Assembly (NCBI GenBank): GCA_947493175.1
Contig: CANLQD010000003.1
Coordinates: 310,001-374,000, forward strand
Source: an uncultured Flavobacteriaceae bacterium
GTDB taxonomy: Bacteria; Bacteroidota; Bacteroidia; Flavobacteriales; Flavobacteriaceae
Direction: 5' to 3'
DNA length: 64,000 nucleotides
The notes beneath the pieces were generated by a model. The model saw only the letters and a list, made by a program, of their open reading frames with translations. It was not told the DNA's origin and did not search any database. Shown here in pieces: positions 61,284 through 64,000 of this stretch. The position numbers and the translations under genes are program-made. The number at the start of each line of letters is the position of its first letter. The stretch's first letter is position 1.

Positions 61284-62063
61284 TCATATATTTTTCAAGT
61301 AGTTAATGACCAGCCCATTGAATAATTGGGGTTGTTCTACATTCACCACATGACCACAATATTGAATGGTCACCAAACTGCTCATTTGGTGTTTTTGAAC
61401 TACTTTTTGAATAGTGGGCAAAAACAGATAGTCTTCCCCTCCCATTACATAAAGAGTAGGGATTTTAATATCCGCGGCGCGAAAGAAACGCAAGAGTGGA
61501 TTTATTTCTGAAGTAAGCTTAAACCACCGAATAAACTCTTTTTGATATAGCTTTTTGGCCTCTCGGACAAAAAGAGATCGTGATTCCCGATGGTTGCGAT
61601 TCGGCATAATAACAAATGCGAAGAATTTATAGAGCCAAATATAGGGTACGATAGACTTGCAGATGACCCCAAGTCTCATCAGCACTTGTGAGCGAAAATC
61701 CAATTTCATGATAGCGCCGCCCATGACCATACTCTCTACTCTATCCGGATATTTTTCAGCCAGATTTCGAATAAGTATGGTACCCAAGGATATCCCCACA
61801 AAATGAGATTTCCGAATCTTCTCGTAATCGATCACCTCCATAATATCATCGGTGATAGAATCGAAAGTATACCTATCGTTAAAGGCATCTTTTAGATTCG
61901 GTTTCGAATTTCCATGTCCTCTTAAATCCAACAGTAACACGTGAAAGTGTTTTTTGAATTCCCGAAGCTGTTTGTGCCAAATCGAAGAGCTACCACCGGC
62001 ACCGTGAACAAAAGTGACCCACTGGGTCGCGTGCGGGTGTAAATACGTAGTATAGTTAAGCAT
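61284..62063 (-). CDS. Alpha/beta hydrolase
   Basis: A 259-residue soluble hydrolase. The oxyanion-hole region is VTFVHGAGGSSSIWH, the nucleophile elbow is VGISLGTI (Ser near 102), the acid is probably in LYVMGGEDYLFLP, and the catalytic His is in QYCGHVVNVEQP near the C-terminus. Lid helices lie in between. Cytoplasmic, substrate unknown. A 7-bp palindrome precedes the start by 13 bp. Confidence 0.9.
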   Translation of the reverse strand: MLNYTTYLHPHATQWVTFVHGAGGSSSIWHKQLREFKKHFHVLLLDLRGHGNSKPNLKDAFNDRYTFDSITDDIMEVIDYEKIRKSHFVGISLGTILIRNLAEKYPDRVESMVMGGAIMKLDFRSQVLMRLGVICKSIVPYIWLYKFFAFVIMPNRNHRESRSLFVREAKKLYQKEFIRWFKLTSEINPLLRFFRAADIKIPTLYVMGGEDYLFLPTIQKVVQKHQMSSLVTIQYCGHVVNVEQPQLFNGLVINYLKNI

Positions 62064-62075
62064 AGTGTTCTTCGT

Positions 62076-62095
62076 GATTTGATCTTTGTCAAATC
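62076..62095. promoter_or_regulatory. Palindrome just upstream of the hydrolase gene
   Basis: GATTTGA (62076-62082) and TCAAATC (62089-62095) form a perfect 7-bp inverted repeat with a 6-base spacer, 13 bp before the hydrolase ATG, in the position of an operator. Confidence 0.4.
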
Positions 62096-62266
62096 AACCG
62101 ACAATGTATTAAACTTTTAACGGTAAAAAGTATTTTAATCATTTTTTTAACATTTAAATCTTAACATTGGCATTCGATATGTTGTCTTTTAGTTAAATAA
62201 ATATCAAATGAACTGATTTTTAATGGAATATAACGACTTGGCAAGTCCAAAAAGCTGTTTGCAACG

Positions 62267-62274
62267 TATCTTTG
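62267..62274 (+). promoter_or_regulatory. Promoter -7 element of the 62295 gene
   Basis: TATCTTTG matches TAnnTTTG exactly, 21 bases before the ATG at 62295. The leader would be about 14 bases. Confidence 0.6.
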
Positions 62275-62294
62275 TTAGAACTAGGAATAAGACT

Positions 62295-62489
62295 ATGGAA
62301 AAGCAATATTGTAGGGTGGGAACAGTAACCCCCATGACGACCGGAAGAAAGGCGATCGCCTTATTGGAATATCAATATCAAAATTTTTTGGATAAGGCTG
62401 CCAACGGAGAATATACCGATGCGAAGCTTGCGGAGTTCTTCGAACAAAAAGCACAAAAAATTAAGCGGGTGTTAGAGAACCTGGTTTAA
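62295..62489 (+). CDS. Small soluble protein of unknown function
   Basis: A 64-residue charged protein: MEKQYCRVGTVTPMTTGRKA, then two helices containing IALLEYQYQNFL and LAEFFEQKAQKIKRVLENLV. No recognised family. The start is placed at 62295 because an exact -7 promoter box at 62267-62274 lies within the longer frame that begins at 62223. Monocistronic, convergent with pyrF and only 8 bp from its end. Confidence 0.7.
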   Translation: MEKQYCRVGTVTPMTTGRKAIALLEYQYQNFLDKAANGEYTDAKLAEFFEQKAQKIKRVLENLV

Positions 62490-62497
62490 GAATGAAT

Positions 62498-63319
62498 TCA
62501 AATTCTTTGAACCAATTCTTCACTCATCTGTACTTGCATCTCTTTTGCCTTCGCTTTCGCCATCTCGGCGAAATCTACTTTGTTTGACGCGTAGATAATA
62601 CCCCTTGAAGAGTTGACCAATAAACCAACATCTTCGTTCAAACCATATTTACAAACCTCTTTCAAACTTCCCCCCTGTGCCCCTACTCCAGGTACCAGCA
62701 GAAAACTTTTAGGTACTATTTTACGTATATCGGTAAGAAAAGTAGCCTTCGTGGCCCCTACCACATACATTAGATTTTGCGCGCCCTTGTAGGTTGTAGA
62801 AGTTCGCAATACATGTTTGTAAACAGCTTCACCTTCAACCTCCAGCGTCTGGAAATCGTAGGCTCCTTCGTTTGAGGTCAGGGCCAATACTATAGTGTGC
62901 TTGTTCTCGAACGCTAGAAAAGGCTCTACGGAATCCTTTCCCATATAAGGTGCTATCGTAATCGAATCGAAATCTAAATCCTCAAAAAAAGCTTTGGCAT
63001 ATCGCGCAGAAGTATTTCCGATATCTCCTCTTTTGGCATCGGCAATGGTAAATATCTCAGGATACTTTTCATTCAGGTAACGAATGGTTTTTTCTAACGA
63101 CAGCCACCCCTTTATCCCGTACGCTTCGTAAAAAGCGATATTGGGCTTATAGGCAACACACAGCTGGTGGGTCGCATCGATAATTGCCTTATTAAAAGCA
63201 AATATCGGGTCCTCTTCCGATAAGAGATGTGATGGGATTTTTTCCAGATCGGTATCCAATCCGATGCATAAAAAAGACTGCTTACGATGTATCTGTGCAA
63301 TGAGTTCTTGGGTGGTCAT
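62498..63319 (-). CDS. pyrF: Orotidine 5'-phosphate decarboxylase
   Basis: A 273-residue enzyme that makes UMP from OMP in pyrimidine synthesis, of the longer class II type. [13 protein letters not shown] binds substrate, and the catalytic Lys/Asp block is [28 protein letters not shown] is the phosphate-binding loop. It follows prfA by 11 bp in the same direction. Confidence 0.95.
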   Translation of the reverse strand: MTTQELIAQIHRKQSFLCIGLDTDLEKIPSHLLSEEDPIFAFNKAIIDATHQLCVAYKPNIAFYEAYGIKGWLSLEKTIRYLNEKYPEIFTIADAKRGDIGNTSARYAKAFFEDLDFDSITIAPYMGKDSVEPFLAFENKHTIVLALTSNEGAYDFQTLEVEGEAVYKHVLRTSTTYKGAQNLMYVVGATKATFLTDIRKIVPKSFLLVPGVGAQGGSLKEVCKYGLNEDVGLLVNSSRGIIYASNKVDFAEMAKAKAKEMQVQMSEELVQRI

Positions 63320-63330
63320 ACAAACCTTAT

Positions 63331-64000
63331 CTAAAAAATTTCGGAGGCCTCCTTTAATTTCTCGGTATTCTCTACCAAGCTTAACTCGTCGATTATTTTT
63401 TGAATATCACCATCGATTATATTTTGCAAATCGTATAGCGTAAGGCCGATCCGATGATCGGTAACCCTTCCCTGCGGATAATTATAAGTACGTATTTTGG
63501 CCGATCGATCTCCACTACTCACTTGAGAGTTCCGCTTTGCGGCATCCTCTTCTTGTTTTTTTGCCAATTCCAAATCGTACAAACGAGACCTCAATACCCT
63601 GAATGCCTTTTCTTTGTTCTTATGCTGTGATTTCTGATCCTGACATTGGGCTACCAAACCTGTTGGTACATGTGTTAGACGCACTGCCGAATAGGTGGTA
63701 TTGACCGATTGACCACCAGGACCCGAGGAACAGAAAAAATCGATTCGAACATCTTTCGGGTCGATCTGCACATCAAAATCCTCCGCTTCGGGCAGCACCA
63801 TAACAGTAGCGGCGCTGGTATGCACCCGTCCTTGGGTCTCTGTCTGGGGAACGCGTTGTACGCGGTGCACCCCGGCCTCGAACTTTAGGGTACCGTACAC
63901 ATCCTCACCGGTAACCTCAAACTGTATTTCCTTGTATCCGCCGCTGGTTCCCTCACTCAAGTCGATTACGTTCGTTCGCCACCCTTTTGATTCGCAATAT
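63331..64000 (-). CDS. prfA: Peptide chain release factor 1, C-terminal part
   Basis: The reading frame is open to the right edge, giving the last 223 residues. The catalytic GGQ is in [20 protein letters not shown], the preceding [20 protein letters not shown] block and the C-terminal [11 protein letters not shown] are typical of RF1, which terminates translation at UAA and UAG. The PxT codon-recognition motif lies in the missing or edge part. It is upstream of pyrF in an operon. Confidence 0.93.
   Translation of the reverse strand, partial: YCESKGWRTNVIDLSEGTSGGYKEIQFEVTGEDVYGTLKFEAGVHRVQRVPQTETQGRVHTSAATVMVLPEAEDFDVQIDPKDVRIDFFCSSGPGGQSVNTTYSAVRLTHVPTGLVAQCQDQKSQHKNKEKAFRVLRSRLYDLELAKKQEEDAAKRNSQVSSGDRSAKIRTYNYPQGRVTDHRIGLTLYDLQNIIDGDIQKIIDELSLVENTEKLKEASEIF

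Overview
This 64 kb window is chromosomal DNA from a member of the Flavobacteriaceae (phylum Bacteroidota), probably a marine genus. The evidence is family level: a SusC/SusD pair, gliding-bacterium style DUF1573, DUF4920, DUF1684, DUF3276 and DUF6268 proteins, the TAnnTTTG promoter -7 element in front of many genes, few Shine-Dalgarno sites, several TTG starts, and a DnaJ of the shortened flavobacterial form. I see no rRNA, tRNA, CRISPR array, insertion sequence or prophage. Most of the window is ordinary core genome; the accessory part is about 51.9-61.3 kb.

Layout. 0-4.2 kb: yaaA (partial), a PASTA protein / RluD / M23 lipoprotein operon, and divergent ddl-coaD. 4.3-8.4 kb: PAS histidine kinase overlapping a REC-only regulator, then an M14 peptidase lipoprotein. 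8.5-10.5 kb: nusB-DUF1573-yajC operon. 10.9-20.9 kb: ABC exporter, PUR-domain protein, second M14 peptidase, acyltransferase and bile-acid-type symporter, redoxin, acetyltransferase, DinB/YfiT protein, peroxiredoxin and a cold-shock gene. 21.0-21.7 kb: three tiny related membrane proteins in a row. 21.8-37.6 kb: a cyclophilin-FKBP fusion, M28 peptidase, PPK2, an NtrC-like regulator without an HTH, a MscS channel, an ABC-2 (NatAB-like) exporter, grpE-dnaJ, an epimerase, mnmD, DUF4920, ilvE and a MazG-like protein. 37.6-41.8 kb: two more small membrane proteins, crcB, and a PII-AmtB-porin nitrogen cluster. 41.8-51.9 kb: DUF1684, a DJ-1-like lipoprotein, an esterase-like protein, a second MscS, two paralogous four-helix proteins flanking an alanine/Na+ symporter, a membrane LuxR-type regulator, an Lrp regulator, purU and DUF4197. 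52.5-60.9 kb: a 7-TM AraC-type regulator, SusC, SusD and a lipoprotein. 61.3-64 kb: a hydrolase, a 64-residue protein, pyrF and prfA (partial).

The most interesting parts are these. (1) The SusC/SusD/lipoprotein operon is bracketed by two copies of a roughly 90-nt element. Each copy is closed by an 11-bp inverted repeat, and the pairing is kept by a compensatory change between copies. (2) A motif GGGGTAANNNNTTATCGG is shared by the regulator and susC upstream regions and is a candidate operator linking the membrane AraC regulator to the operon. (3) A family of about 30-residue single-span membrane proteins has three tandem copies downstream of the cold-shock gene and a fourth, tailed copy 16 kb away; all carry the pattern M..[FL]...L..LI..N. 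(4) Two regulators look unusual: a REC-AAA+ protein with GAFTSA and no DNA-binding domain, and a 7-TM LuxR-type protein beside an amino-acid symporter.
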